Shown here piece after piece: positions 18,547-28,040 of a stretch of DNA of 57,890 nucleotides. The notes under the pieces are model-generated. The model did not search any database and was not told where the DNA came from. It saw only the letters and a list, made by a program, of their open reading frames with translations. The stretch's first letter is position 1, and every line of letters begins with the position of its first letter. The DNA comes from Peribacillus cavernae (GTDB taxonomy: Bacteria; Bacillota; Bacilli; Bacillales; DSM-1321): assembly GCF_003989135.1 (NCBI RefSeq), contig NZ_RYZZ01000046.1, positions 1-57,890 of the forward strand. The letters are read 5' to 3'. A program made the position numbers and the translations under genes.

Positions 18547-20295
18547 TTGTTAATGGAACTATCGATCAGAAACTTTGCCATCATTGAGGCCCTTTCGCTT
18601 TCATTTGAAAAAGGCTTAACTGTTTTGACCGGGGAAACCGGTGCTGGAAAATCAATCATTATTGATGCCATCCATTTGCTTGTCGGAGGAAGGGGATCGG
18701 CAGAATTCGTACGGCATGGTGAAACGAAAGCGGAAATCGAAGGCTTGTTTCAATTAGAAGATGAAACCCATCCCCTTTTTATAAAAGCCGCAGAATTCGG
18801 CATTGATGCAAGCGATGGGATGGTCGTGCTGCGACGCGAAATGTCAAGTTCAGGTAAAAGCGTTTGCCGGATCAATGGAAAGCTTGTAACCATTGCAGTT
18901 CTTCGGGAGATTGGCCGTACGTTAATTGATATACATGGCCAGCACGAGCATCAGGAGTTAATGGATGAACGGGTGCATTTGCTGCTTTTGGACCAGTTTG
19001 GCGGGGAAAAAATAACGGTAGCTTTAACGGAATACGGAAAACTGTTTAAGCAATACGATTCAGCGATGAAACAGCTGAAGAACCTGAGCCAGAATGAGCA
19101 GCAAACGGTGCATCGGCTCGACTTGATCCAATTTCAACATGAGGAAATCCAAATAGCTGAATTAGAGCTTGATGAAGATGAAAAACTGTCAGAGGAAAGA
19201 AAGAAAATCAATAATTTCGAAAGAATTCATGAAGCTTTCCAAACAAGCTATCAAGCGCTCCGTGAAGAACAGCGGGGACTCGAATGGATCTCGGTTGCGA
19301 TGAACAATCTGGAGGATGCGGCCAGTATTGACGATTCTGTACAGCACCTATCCGAAAGTGTATCAAACAGTTATTATGTTTTAGAGGATGCAGCATCATC
19401 GATCCGGGATCAACTGGATGCATTGGAGTATGATCCCGAGCGGTTCGACTTTATTGAAAACAGGCTGAATGAAATTAACCAGCTCAAACGAAAATATGGA
19501 AAAACAATTGAAGAAGTAGTCGAGTACGGTGCGGCCATCGAAGAAGAAATCGAAACGCTTCTAAATCGTGAAACGCATATTGCCAAGCTTGAAAGCAAAA
19601 TTAAGTCAATCAAGCAAGATTTGATTATCGAAGCAAAAAACGTTTCTGAGCTCAGGCAAAAGTTTGCAAAGCAATTAACGAAGCAAATCCATCAGGAATT
19701 AAAAGAGCTATACATGGAGAAAACAGTATTTGACGTCCATTTTCATCAGTCTGCTTTTACGTTTGATACTTTTGCCGGTGAAGGCATTCACGCGGGTGGA
19801 CTGGATGAATTGGAGTTTTATATTTCCACGAACCCAGGCGAGCCGTTAAAGCCGCTGTCCAAGGTTGCTTCGGGTGGGGAGCTGTCAAGGATCATGCTCG
19901 CATTAAAAAGCATTTTTTCAAAGCACCAGGGAATCACCTCGATCATCTTCGACGAAGTGGATACCGGAGTCAGCGGCAGAGTTGCCCAGGCAATTGCTGA
20001 AAGGATTTACAAAGTGGCTGTCGATTCGCAAGTACTTTGTATTTCCCATCTGCCCCAGGTGGCTGCCATGGCAGATACACATTTATTCATTGCCAAGAGC
20101 ATCAGGAGCGGGCGGACAAAAACAACGGTTAAACCTCTTGGCCAGGGTGATAAAATTAAGGAAATCGGCCGGATGATTTCAGGAGTTGAAATAACCGACT
20201 TGACAAAACAGCATGCAAAAGAGCTGCTCGAACAGGCTAGTCAATTAAAAAGGGGAAATAAGGCAGGTAAAAGGGGAATTCAACAAAATTCCTAA
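18547..20295 (+). CDS. recN: DNA repair ATPase RecN
   Basis: SMC-like ATPase acting early at double-strand breaks. The TTG at 18547 is chosen because GAGAGGTGAT lies 8 nt upstream and it yields a start MLMELSIRNFAIIE like B. subtilis RecN; another TTG at 18526 would add 7 residues. 582 residues. Walker A GETGAGKS is near residue 34, a long coiled coil covers about 160-370, and the ABC signature region GGELSRIMLALK and Walker B IIFDEVDTGVSG lie in the C-terminal half. Confidence 0.95.
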   Translation: MLMELSIRNFAIIEALSLSFEKGLTVLTGETGAGKSIIIDAIHLLVGGRGSAEFVRHGETKAEIEGLFQLEDETHPLFIKAAEFGIDASDGMVVLRREMSSSGKSVCRINGKLVTIAVLREIGRTLIDIHGQHEHQELMDERVHLLLLDQFGGEKITVALTEYGKLFKQYDSAMKQLKNLSQNEQQTVHRLDLIQFQHEEIQIAELELDEDEKLSEERKKINNFERIHEAFQTSYQALREEQRGLEWISVAMNNLEDAASIDDSVQHLSESVSNSYYVLEDAASSIRDQLDALEYDPERFDFIENRLNEINQLKRKYGKTIEEVVEYGAAIEEEIETLLNRETHIAKLESKIKSIKQDLIIEAKNVSELRQKFAKQLTKQIHQELKELYMEKTVFDVHFHQSAFTFDTFAGEGIHAGGLDELEFYISTNPGEPLKPLSKVASGGELSRIMLALKSIFSKHQGITSIIFDEVDTGVSGRVAQAIAERIYKVAVDSQVLCISHLPQVAAMADTHLFIAKSIRSGRTKTTVKPLGQGDKIKEIGRMISGVEITDLTKQHAKELLEQASQLKRGNKAGKRGIQQNS

Positions 20296-20321
20296 AGACA
20301 ATCTAAAAAATGCATTCATTG

Positions 20322-20357
20322 AAAAGCTATCCAAAAACGGATAGCTTTTATTTTTAA
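20322..20357 (+). terminator. Intrinsic terminator after recN
   Basis: AAAAGCTATCC / GGATAGCTTTT with an AAAAAC loop, followed by ATTTTT. Confidence 0.9.
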
Positions 20358-20447
20358 GTAAAGTTATAAATGCGTGCCATGAAGGCTACATTAAAGGTGT
20401 AGCCATAAGCGAAAGGAACCAGAGTAGAAGCGAGGAGAGTGTTTAGA

Positions 20448-21740
20448 TTGAAGCTATGGATAAACAGAATAATCGGTGGAATCCTCCTTGTTTCGCTATT
20501 AGCATTAGGGTTATACCAGCCAATAAATGAGTTCATTTCAATTCCAAGAAAAATTGTCCTGTTCGAGGGCGATCATTATAGTTTTCCGAAAACATTGCCA
20601 GTAACCGCAAAAGTAATTACAGCCGATGCAGGTGCTGCTGTCAATAAGAAGGGAGCCTCTCTTACTCTTGATGCAGAAAAGCCCGGAACGAATGAATTGC
20701 TTCTGGATTTTGCAGGCTTGCCCGCGAAAAAAGTAGATGTCGAAGTCATTAAAGATTTTAAAGTAATCCCGGGAGGACAGTCTATTGGAGTGAAATTGAA
20801 TACTTTGGGAGTACTTGTCGTAGGGCATCACCTGGTGAATACGCAGCAGGGAAAGAAATCGCCAGGAGAGTTAGCAAAAGTTGAAGTGGGCGATATCATT
20901 ACAAAAATCAACGATCAACCGATTAAGAAAATGTCAGATGTCACTCCTTTTGTCCAACAGGCAGGTGAAAAAGGAGAACCTCTCCAACTTGTCATTAACC
21001 GTGAAAAAGAAACAATGAAAGCAACCCTCACACCCTTAAAGGACAAGAACGAAGGTACCTATAAACTGGGGCTTTATATCCGTGATTCAGCAGCAGGAAT
21101 AGGCACAATGACGTTTCATCACCCTGAATCAAAAAAATATGGAGCGCTCGGCCATGTAATATCGGATATGGATACGAAAAAGCCGATCGTGGTCAAAGAT
21201 GGTCAAATTGTGCGCTCGACAGTCACATCCATTGAAAAAGGAAGCAACGGAGACCCGGGTGAAAAGCTTGCCCGCTTCTCGTCAAATAGAGAAATTATCG
21301 GAAATATAAATCGAAACAGTCCATTCGGCATTTTTGGAAAAATAAAGAAAGACATTGATAATGGGATCGCGGACAAGCCAATCCCGATTACCTTATCACA
21401 TGAAGTAAAAGAAGGGCCTGCCAAAATTTTGACAGTCGTAGATGGCTCTGAGGTAAAGGAATTTGATGTGGAAATTGTAAGCTCAATCCCGCAGAAATTT
21501 CCGGCGACAAAAGGCATGGTCCTGAAAGTGACGGATAAAAAACTTTTGGAAAAAACAGGCGGGATCGTTCAGGGGATGAGCGGGAGCCCGATCATTCAAA
21601 ATGGAAAACTGATCGGCGCTGTGACCCATGTATTTGTAAACGATCCAACCAGCGGCTACGGCGTTCATATTGAATGGATGCTAAACGAAGCTGGTATCAA
21701 TATTTATGAAAAAGCAAATCAGTACCAGAAAGCAAGTTAA
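20448..21740 (+). CDS. spoIVB: SpoIVB serine peptidase, sigma-K checkpoint signal
   Basis: Made in the forespore, crosses to the intermembrane space and triggers pro-sigma-K processing by cleaving SpoIVFA. The TTG at 20448 sits 10 nt after GAGGAG, better than the GTG at 20439 that touches it; 430 residues result. An N-terminal membrane anchor (about 5-25), a PDZ domain (about 105-190, LGVLVVGHH...) and an S55 peptidase domain are visible, with the catalytic-serine motif GMSGSP near residue 380 and [10 protein letters not shown] near the end. Confidence 0.95.
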   Translation: MKLWINRIIGGILLVSLLALGLYQPINEFISIPRKIVLFEGDHYSFPKTLPVTAKVITADAGAAVNKKGASLTLDAEKPGTNELLLDFAGLPAKKVDVEVIKDFKVIPGGQSIGVKLNTLGVLVVGHHLVNTQQGKKSPGELAKVEVGDIITKINDQPIKKMSDVTPFVQQAGEKGEPLQLVINREKETMKATLTPLKDKNEGTYKLGLYIRDSAAGIGTMTFHHPESKKYGALGHVISDMDTKKPIVVKDGQIVRSTVTSIEKGSNGDPGEKLARFSSNREIIGNINRNSPFGIFGKIKKDIDNGIADKPIPITLSHEVKEGPAKILTVVDGSEVKEFDVEIVSSIPQKFPATKGMVLKVTDKKLLEKTGGIVQGMSGSPIIQNGKLIGAVTHVFVNDPTSGYGVHIEWMLNEAGINIYEKANQYQKAS

Positions 21741-21771
21741 TCGGAAAAGCGAAAAAGCAGATGTATCCTAA

Positions 21772-21803
21772 CAAAAATCCCGGTCAAGGACCGGGATTTT
21801 TTG
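21772..21803 (+). terminator. Intrinsic terminator after spoIVB
   Basis: AAAATCCCGGTC / GACCGGGATTTT-type stem followed by TT. The 3' arm supplies the T-run. Confidence 0.9.
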
Positions 21804-21810
21804 ATGATTT

Positions 21811-21930
21811 TTCGACAAAAAACTTTTGAATTATCGAATATAGTCGAAAACAAGAGATACAACGAGAAAAATAATGATTTTGTATTATTTTTTAAAAATT
21901 AAAAGGATTTTCATTCCCATTGTCGAAAAG
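21811..21930 (+). promoter_or_regulatory. spo0A control region with 0A-box-like sites and a sigma-H-like promoter
   Basis: Three matches to the Spo0A box core TTGTCGAA occur: reverse TTCGACAA at 21811-21818, TAGTCGAA at 21841-21848 (one mismatch) and a perfect TTGTCGAA at 21920-21927. A sigma-H-like -35 AGGATTT at 21904-21910 is followed 13-14 nt later by a GAA that overlaps the perfect 0A box. The arrangement resembles the autoregulated spo0A promoter of B. subtilis; no binding has been shown here. Confidence 0.6.
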
Positions 21931-22002
21931 TTCAATTACAATAGATTTAGAAAATTAGAAAAAAAAGAGAACGATCAATTGTACTTGAGGAGGAAATCAA
22001 GG

Positions 22003-22797
22003 TTGAAAAAAATTAAAGTATGCGTGGTAGATGATAATAGAGAACTTGTGTCTCTGCTCGAGGAATATATTTCCGGCCAGGATGATATGGAAGTTATCGG
22101 GGTTGCCCATAATGGAAAGGACTGTTTAAACCTATTAGATACAATCGACCCTGACATTTTGATTCTGGATATAATCATGCCGCATTTGGACGGACTTGCA
22201 GTGTTGGAAAAATTGAGGGAAACGAATCAAGGAACGCTTCCAAACGTTATCATGCTGACTGCTTTCGGCCAGGAAGATGTCACGAAAAAAGCAGTTGATT
22301 TAGGGGCTTCCTACTTTATTCTGAAACCATTTGATATGGAAAACCTAGCTAGTCATATCCGCCAGGTCAGCGGAAAAGCGAATAACACCTCAAAAAAACC
22401 CTCTCAATACAGTTATCGCAGCAGCCAGACAGAATCTAAACCAAAAAATTTAAGCGCAAACATAACAAGCATTATTCATGAAATCGGTGTCCCTGCTCAT
22501 ATTAAAGGATATCTTTATTTACGCGAAGCCATCACAATGGTATATAACGATATCGAACTCCTCGGCTCGATTACAAAGGTTCTGTATCCCGACATCGCGA
22601 AGAAATATAATACAACGGCAAGCCGGGTGGAACGTGCCATCCGCCATGCAATTGAAGTCGCATGGAGCCGGGGCAATATTGAATCGATTTCTTCCCTATT
22701 CGGCTACACTGTCAGCATGTCCAAAGCAAAACCGACTAATTCCGAATTTATTGCCATGGTCGCTGATAAGCTAAGGCTGGAACACAAGGCTTCTTGA
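22003..22797 (+). CDS. spo0A: Sporulation master response regulator Spo0A
   Basis: Phosphorylated by the phosphorelay, it switches the cell to sporulation. The TTG at 22003 follows GAGGAGGAAATC and gives 264 residues starting [15 protein letters not shown]; an open frame reaches back to 21874 but lacks a ribosome site. The receiver domain has acidic pocket D10/D11 and phosphorylation site D56 ([11 protein letters not shown]); the switch lysine is in ILKPF. The C-terminal Spo0A DNA-binding domain carries the signature [22 protein letters not shown]. Confidence 0.97.
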   Translation: MKKIKVCVVDDNRELVSLLEEYISGQDDMEVIGVAHNGKDCLNLLDTIDPDILILDIIMPHLDGLAVLEKLRETNQGTLPNVIMLTAFGQEDVTKKAVDLGASYFILKPFDMENLASHIRQVSGKANNTSKKPSQYSYRSSQTESKPKNLSANITSIIHEIGVPAHIKGYLYLREAITMVYNDIELLGSITKVLYPDIAKKYNTTASRVERAIRHAIEVAWSRGNIESISSLFGYTVSMSKAKPTNSEFIAMVADKLRLEHKAS

Positions 22798-22844
22798 GAG
22801 GGTTAGGGGCTTTTAATAACAGGGTTTGAAAGGCGAAATCAATA

Positions 22845-22879
22845 GCAAAAAAGCCGGTCAAGGACCGGCTTTTTTGCTT
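22845..22879 (+). terminator. Intrinsic terminator after spo0A
   Basis: GCAAAAAAGCCGGTC / GACCGGCTTTTTTGC near-perfect stem, rich in A before and T after, so it could work in both directions. Confidence 0.92.
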
Positions 22880-23120
22880 TATGTGCGCCCGGTATACGCA
22901 TAACCTCTAGAATGGATGTCTGAGGGAAGTGGGCGGCACGCTGGCATTAATCATTGTAAGCATTCAAGATGATAAAAGGGCTTATCACAAGACAGATTAA
23001 ATAACCTTTTGTAAATATTACTAAAAACCATTGATAAATATAAGGGGTTGTACATAAACTTGAGCATACAGCTTTTTGGCCTGTGTAAGGATTAAAAGAA
23101 GTTTCACTTTTTTATGAGGG
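22880..23120. other. Intergenic region with no recognised feature
   Basis: About 240 nt between the spo0A terminator and the phosphodiesterase gene. I see no open frame with a ribosome site, no strong hairpin and no clear -35/-10 pair. The weak TTGAGC near 23060 could be part of a promoter. Confidence 0.5.
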
Positions 23121-23132
23121 GTGAAGAATAAA

Positions 23133-23864
23133 GTGACATTGATGATTTTTGCGCATAGGGGATCCTCAGGGACACATCCGGAGAATACAATGCTGGCCTT
23201 TGAGAAAGCGAAAAATGCAGGTGCGGATGGTCTTGAAATTGATGTACAGCTGTCAAATGACGGAGAAATTGTTATTGCACATGATGAAAAACTGGATCGA
23301 ACAACAAACGGTAAAGGTTATATTAAAGATTGCAGCCTTCAGAAAATCAAAACCTATAATGCCAGCCATAAATTTGTTGAACAATATGGAAAAACGGAAA
23401 TACCGACTTTAAAGGAACTGTTTGACTGGCTGGGAGGAAATGATTTGCTGTGCAACATAGAATTAAAGAACAGCGTTTTTCGATATCCCGGCATGGAGGA
23501 AAAAGTAATTAGGCTTATCAAAAGCAATATGCTGGAGGAACGGGTCATCCTATCTTCATTCAATCATTACAGCCTTGTTCAATGCCTCCAGATTGCTCCC
23601 GAGCTTGAAACAGCCCCGCTATACCGGGATGGCCTGTTCAGGCCCTGGGTGTATGCCGCCCAGATAGGCGCAAGGGCCATCCATCCAAATATTAACGTTG
23701 CGTCTGATTATGTGATTAATTCAGCAATTCGTGCCGGTATTAAAGTAAGGCCTTACACGATCAACAGCAAAGCGAGTATGGAACATCTTTTCCAAATTGG
23801 TTGCAGTGCGATCATTACCGATTTCCCGGAAAAGGCAATCAGGATACGTCAACAAAATAGCTAA
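23133..23864 (+). CDS. yqiK: Glycerophosphodiester phosphodiesterase (YqiK type)
   Basis: Hydrolyses glycerophosphodiesters to glycerol-3-phosphate and an alcohol. The GTG at 23133 (N terminus MTLMIFAHRG) is chosen for its spacing from GAGGGG; a GTG at 23121 touches that site. 243 residues, no signal peptide, so cytoplasmic. TIM-barrel GDPD motifs: HRGSSGTHPENT near residue 8, EIDVQLSNDGEIVIAHDE near 35 (metal-binding Glu/Asp and catalytic His), NIELK near 110. It sits between spo0A and bkdR as in B. subtilis. Confidence 0.92.
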   Translation: MTLMIFAHRGSSGTHPENTMLAFEKAKNAGADGLEIDVQLSNDGEIVIAHDEKLDRTTNGKGYIKDCSLQKIKTYNASHKFVEQYGKTEIPTLKELFDWLGGNDLLCNIELKNSVFRYPGMEEKVIRLIKSNMLEERVILSSFNHYSLVQCLQIAPELETAPLYRDGLFRPWVYAAQIGARAIHPNINVASDYVINSAIRAGIKVRPYTINSKASMEHLFQIGCSAIITDFPEKAIRIRQQNS

Positions 23865-23867
23865 AAG

Positions 23868-23903
23868 AAAAGGTCCGCGCTTTCGAACGCACGGACCTTT
23901 TTA
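23868..23903. terminator. Terminator between convergent genes
   Basis: AAAAGGTCCG / CGGACCTTTTT with a 14-nt loop. A-rich on the left and T-rich on the right, so it can serve the phosphodiesterase gene and the convergent DUF2627 gene. Confidence 0.88.
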
Positions 23904-23919
23904 ACTGTTAGCGCTTTTC

Positions 23920-24150
23920 TTATTTAAATCTATTTTGAACCTTTTCTTTTTTACGGTCACGATGAAGAACAAAGCCAGCGACAAACCCAATTCCGCCGAT
24001 ACATAAAATAAAGCCGGCCAGAAATTGCATCCAGAGGTTTGGATAAGGAGGCTGGGATATTCCAAACAGCATATCCCGCATAATTTTAATGCCGTATGCA
24101 GCGAGGGCGCCCGGTAAAAAAAGAATGGAAAAAGCAACTAACCGTCTCAT
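23920..24150 (-). CDS. yqzF: DUF2627 family membrane protein (YqzF-like)
   Basis: A 76-residue protein with two membrane helices (about residues 4-22 and 45-65) and a charged C terminus (HRDRKKEKVQNRFK). The central MRDMLFGISQPPYPNLWMQFLAGF segment is typical of DUF2627; function is unknown. The ATG at 24150 lies 11 nt after AGGAGG on the minus strand; an ATG at 24183 would add 11 residues without a ribosome site. Confidence 0.85.
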   Translation of the reverse strand: MRRLVAFSILFLPGALAAYGIKIMRDMLFGISQPPYPNLWMQFLAGFILCIGGIGFVAGFVLHRDRKKEKVQNRFK

Positions 24151-24317
24151 TGAGATGTCTCCCTCCTGAAAAAATCTTTTCACAAAAAATCATAAATCAT
24201 AAATAAAATTTGTCAAGCCGATGCATCTTTACTACAATGAAGGGAACCATGAAAAAAGTTGCACGCTGCATAGTGAGGATGTGAAATTACTTGCAGAGCG
24301 GGCTAGGGAGGCACAAC

Positions 24318-26396
24318 TTGCAAAAAGTTATGATCGTCGGAGCAGGCACAGGCGGAACGGCCATTTTAAAGATCCTAATGGAAAGCGAAAGTTTTTTCAT
24401 TGAGTGTGTGGTAGACACTAATATGGATGCACCGGGAATGCAGCTTGCCAAAAAGCTTGGAATCCAGACCGGTTCTGATTGGAAGAGACAGATTCATGAT
24501 TCGCTTGACATTATCATTGAGGTGACCGGTGATGAACAGGTTTTTGAAGAGATCCGGGACAGGAGAAGCGGCAGGACCCTGCTCATTCCTGGCAGTGTTG
24601 CTTATATCATTGCCAAACTTTTTGAAGAAAAAAAGGAATTGATTGATAAGCTGAAAAATGAGAAAAATAAACATGATTTAATCTTTAATACCACGAATGA
24701 CGGAATGATCGTCGTAGATAAGACGGGCATTGTCATCCTTTTTAACCGCAGTGCTGAACGGATGGTCGAAGCAAAGCGTAAGGACGTAGTCGGAAAGCAC
24801 ATAACTGAATTGATACCGGGAAGCCGCCTCCCTCACACCATCCAGACGAAACGGATGGAGCTGAATCAGGAACAGGTTCTCAATAATGGGATGAAGATTA
24901 TCACTACGCGTATTCCGCTGCTTGATGAGAACAATGAAGTGATCGGTGCTTTTGCTGTCTTTAAGGATATCACCGAAGTAGTGAATCTCGCGGAAGAGAT
25001 CACGAACTTGAAAGAAATTCAAACGATGCTCCAGGCGATTATTCATTCAAGTAATGACGCAATTTCTGTTGTCGATGAAAAAGGACATGGCATTGTGATT
25101 AACCCAGCTTATACGAGGATTACCGGGCTGAGCAAAGAAGAGGTGATTGGGAAACCTGCCACAACCGATATTTACGAAGGCGAAAGTATGCATATGCAGG
25201 TATTGCAGACGAGAAGGCCTGTCAGGGGAGTAAATCTAAGGGTGGGTCCGTTGAAAAAGGATGTCATCGTCAATGTTGCCCCGATCATCGTCGATAACAG
25301 GCTGAAAGGGAGCGTTGGGGTCATCCATGATGTATCGGAAATCCAGCAGCTGACCAAAGAGCTAGATCGCGCAAGACAAATCATCAGAACGCTTGAAGCG
25401 AAGTACTCGTTTGCGGATATTATCGGGCAATCTGAAGAAATGAAGCTGGCTGTTGAACAGGCAAAATTGAGCGCGAAAACACCGGCTACCGTATTACTCA
25501 GGGGCGAGTCGGGAACCGGGAAGGAACTGTTTGCCCATGCGATACATAATGCAAGTGAAAAGAAATTCAATAAATTTGTCAGGGTGAACTGTGCAGCCAT
25601 TTCGGAATCGTTGCTGGAGAGTGAACTTTTCGGATACGAAGAAGGCGCTTTTTCAGGAGCAAAGCGCGGCGGTAAACGCGGATTTTTCGAAGAGGCAAAC
25701 AAGGGCAGTATTTTCTTGGATGAAATTGGTGAGTTGTCGCCCAATATACAGGCTAAACTGCTCAGGGTCCTGCAGGAAAATGAAATTATCAGGGTTGGTG
25801 GCACAAAGCCTGTTCCCATCAAGGTAAGGGTGATCGCGGCGACCAATCTTAACCTCGAAAAAGCAATCACGATCGGAACTTTTAGAGAGGATCTTTATTT
25901 CCGCTTGAATAGGATGCCGATTCATATCTCGCCGCTTAGAAAAAGAAAGGAAGAAATCGAGGCGATGGCTAAGCATCTGATCCAAAAAATCAACCAGGAA
26001 TATGGACGAAATATCGAAGGGATAACAGACGAGGCGATTGAAAAGCTTAAGCAGTATGATTGGCCGGGAAATGTGCGGGAATTGGAAAACATCCTTGGGC
26101 GGGCGATCATTTTTATGAAAATCAATGAATCAGTCATGGATGAAGAGCATATCCCAGACTTTATTGAAAACGATGAAAAGATCCTAAATGATCCTAACCT
26201 TGGAAAGGAAGGAGCATTCAGTCAGCAGGAGCCTTTGTCAGAAATGCTTGACCGCTATGAAAGCAAATTGATTAAGCAATCGTTAATCCAGCATAAAGGG
26301 AACAAAACAGCGACTGCTAAATCGCTCAGAATTTCAGTAAGAAATTTATATTACAAAATAGAAAAGCTCAACCTTGAAAACTTTAGCATGCAATAA
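24318..26396 (+). CDS. bkdR: Sigma-54-dependent activator BkdR
   Basis: Activates the branched-chain keto acid degradation operon together with sigma-54. The TTG at 24318 follows AGGGAGGCAC and gives 692 residues. Domain order: a Rossmann-like N terminus ([10 protein letters not shown]), two PAS domains (about 120-235 and 240-350), the AAA+ domain (Walker A GESGTGKE near 405, FLDEIGELS Walker B) and a Fis-type helix-turn-helix ([21 protein letters not shown]). The sigma-54 contact loop reads GAFSGA, not the common GAFTGA. The -24/-12 promoter and a palindrome lie just downstream, so the target is adjacent. Confidence 0.95.
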   Translation: MQKVMIVGAGTGGTAILKILMESESFFIECVVDTNMDAPGMQLAKKLGIQTGSDWKRQIHDSLDIIIEVTGDEQVFEEIRDRRSGRTLLIPGSVAYIIAKLFEEKKELIDKLKNEKNKHDLIFNTTNDGMIVVDKTGIVILFNRSAERMVEAKRKDVVGKHITELIPGSRLPHTIQTKRMELNQEQVLNNGMKIITTRIPLLDENNEVIGAFAVFKDITEVVNLAEEITNLKEIQTMLQAIIHSSNDAISVVDEKGHGIVINPAYTRITGLSKEEVIGKPATTDIYEGESMHMQVLQTRRPVRGVNLRVGPLKKDVIVNVAPIIVDNRLKGSVGVIHDVSEIQQLTKELDRARQIIRTLEAKYSFADIIGQSEEMKLAVEQAKLSAKTPATVLLRGESGTGKELFAHAIHNASEKKFNKFVRVNCAAISESLLESELFGYEEGAFSGAKRGGKRGFFEEANKGSIFLDEIGELSPNIQAKLLRVLQENEIIRVGGTKPVPIKVRVIAATNLNLEKAITIGTFREDLYFRLNRMPIHISPLRKRKEEIEAMAKHLIQKINQEYGRNIEGITDEAIEKLKQYDWPGNVRELENILGRAIIFMKINESVMDEEHIPDFIENDEKILNDPNLGKEGAFSQQEPLSEMLDRYESKLIKQSLIQHKGNKTATAKSLRISVRNLYYKIEKLNLENFSMQ

Positions 26397-26397
26397 A

Positions 26398-26422
26398 CTG
26401 CATGATGTGCAAAAAAATGCAG
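26398..26422. promoter_or_regulatory. Candidate BkdR upstream activating site
   Basis: Perfect inverted repeat CTGCAT / ATGCAG with arms 19 nt apart (start to start), just after the bkdR stop codon and about 45-65 nt upstream of the -24 element. Enhancer-binding protein sites are palindromes at this kind of distance; assignment to BkdR is inferred. Confidence 0.4.
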
Positions 26423-26464
26423 AGATTCACGGCAGTTTTACCTGGTTTTCCTTGCAAACAAATC

Positions 26465-26480
26465 TGGCACAGGAATTGCA
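26465..26480 (+). promoter_or_regulatory. Sigma-54 (-24/-12) promoter of the bkd operon
   Basis: TGGCAC, five bases, TTGCA: an exact match to the sigma-54 consensus TGGCAC-N5-TTGC(A/T). It lies directly downstream of bkdR and about 140 nt before bcd. The leader contains a small hairpin GCAGA/TCTGC near 26571-26585. Confidence 0.92.
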
Positions 26481-26621
26481 TCAAATAAGATAGATGGTAA
26501 AACACCTAAAGAATATGGAAGGCTGGAGGCGGTTGCGAGAGCAAATTATACTCTCTAGCACTTGCTCCTTGCAGAATGCTCTGCATCTAATAAATAAAGT
26601 ACATCTTGGGGAGGAATTTTC

Positions 26622-27719
26622 ATGGAAATTTTCAAATACTTGGAGAAATATGATTACGAACAAATTTTGTTTTGCCAGGATAAACAATCCGGATTAAAGG
26701 CAATCATTTCCATTCATGATACGACCCTTGGCCCTGCTCTTGGAGGCACCCGCATGTGGACATACGAATCAGAAGAAGCGGCGATTGAAGATGCTCTTCG
26801 TCTTTCCCGTGGGATGACATACAAAAATGCAGCTGCAGGACTCAACCTCGGCGGTGGAAAAACGGTTATTATCGGCGATCCGCGAAAGGACAAAAATGAG
26901 GAAATGTTCCGTGCGTTTGGGCGCTTTATCCAAGGTTTGAACGGCCGCTACATTACTGCTGAAGATGTCGGCACTACGGTTGCCGATATGGACATGATCC
27001 ATGAAGAAACTGATTTTGTAACCGGGATTTCACCGGCATTCGGTTCATCAGGCAATCCATCTCCGGTTACGGCTTACGGCGTTTACCGCGGAATGAAAGC
27101 AGCAGCCAAGGAAGCATTCGGCACTGACTCTCTGGAAGGAAAAGTCATTGCCGTTCAGGGCGTCGGAAACGTAGCATACAATCTTTGCCGCCACCTTCAC
27201 GAAGAAGGCGCCCAACTGATTGTTGCCGATATTAACAAAGAGTCTGTCCAGCGAGTTGTAGCAGAGTTTGGTGCTAAAGCCGTCGAACCCAATGAAATTT
27301 ATGGAGTGGACTGTGACATTTACGCACCCTGCGCACTTGGAGCTGTCATAAATGACCACACCATCTCCCAGCTTAAAGCGAAGGTTATTGCAGGGGCGGC
27401 AAATAATCAATTAAAGGATACGGCTCATGGCGATCAAATTCATGAAATGGGCATTGTGTATGCTCCTGACTATGTCATTAATGCAGGCGGAGTGATTAAT
27501 GTCGCTGATGAGCTTTATGGCTATAATCCCGAACGAGCAATGAAAAAAGTTGAAACCGTTTACAATAATATTGAAAAGGTGATTGAAATCGCCAAGCGCG
27601 ATGGAATTCCTACTTATCTGGCAGCCGACCGCATGGCTGAGGAACGGATTGAACGAATGAGAAATTCGCGCAGTCAGTTCCTGCAAAATGAAAAGCATAC
27701 CCTGAACCGCCGTAAATAA
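26622..27719 (+). CDS. bcd: Leucine dehydrogenase
   Basis: NAD-dependent reversible oxidative deamination of leucine, valine and isoleucine to the branched-chain 2-oxo acids that the BKD complex then oxidises. 365 residues, close to the 364 of B. subtilis. Catalytic-lysine region [15 protein letters not shown] near residues 72-86 and nucleotide-binding GVGNVA near 180. TTGGGGAGG precedes the ATG. It is the first gene after the sigma-54 promoter; in B. subtilis ptb precedes it and buk follows, and neither is present here. Confidence 0.95.
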   Translation: MEIFKYLEKYDYEQILFCQDKQSGLKAIISIHDTTLGPALGGTRMWTYESEEAAIEDALRLSRGMTYKNAAAGLNLGGGKTVIIGDPRKDKNEEMFRAFGRFIQGLNGRYITAEDVGTTVADMDMIHEETDFVTGISPAFGSSGNPSPVTAYGVYRGMKAAAKEAFGTDSLEGKVIAVQGVGNVAYNLCRHLHEEGAQLIVADINKESVQRVVAEFGAKAVEPNEIYGVDCDIYAPCALGAVINDHTISQLKAKVIAGAANNQLKDTAHGDQIHEMGIVYAPDYVINAGGVINVADELYGYNPERAMKKVETVYNNIEKVIEIAKRDGIPTYLAADRMAEERIERMRNSRSQFLQNEKHTLNRRK

Positions 27720-27723
27720 CAAA

Positions 27724-27900
27724 AACGGAAAGCGCCCTGCCGCGACTGGGCGCTTGGTCGGCTTTGAGCGATGTCGTATGTCAACGCATCACTGGGTACA
27801 TCCTTGTACGTAGAAGCCCTTCTCACATTAGTGAGATACATATTTAGAACGCCTTTGGCCCGTCTAAGCTTTCAATCAAGCAAAGGCCGGCCAATTAGCG
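27724..27900. repeat. Possible repeat element between bcd and lpdV
   Basis: Starts with CGGAAAGCGCCCTG and contains a stem AGCGCCC / GGGCGCT (about 27730-27753), then several short inverted repeats. The AAGCGCCyTG beginning resembles the element at 5664, but the rest is not clearly related. No coding frame or remnant of buk is recognisable. A TATAAT at 27902-27907 has no good -35 partner. Confidence 0.35.
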
Positions 27901-27965
27901 GTATAATCAATTTTTGGTGAAAACACTTTACGATCTTTCTGCGGCTTAAAAATGGAGGTAAAGGG

Positions 27966-28037
27966 TTGCAAGACAGTAGTGGACGAACAATAGAAAAAAA
28001 TAGTAACTTTAGTAGCAACTCTGATCAAGGAGGTTAG
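27966..28037 (+). CDS. Possible 23-residue leader peptide before lpdV
   Basis: A TTG at 27966 is preceded 7 nt away by GGAGGT. The frame encodes a Ser/Asn/Gln-rich peptide (MQDSSGRTIEKNSNF...) and its TAG stop overlaps the AAGGAGG ribosome site of lpdV, which starts 3 nt later. This could be a translational-coupling leader, a remnant of a lost gene, or chance. No similarity recognised. Confidence 0.25.
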   Translation: MQDSSGRTIEKNSNFSSNSDQGG

Positions 28038-28040
28038 GAA

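Noticed and set aside
26605..26645. CodY-like AATTTTCATGGAAATTTTC over the bcd start codon.
   Set aside because: Too many mismatches to the CodY motif in the second half; AT-rich coding start could give it by chance.
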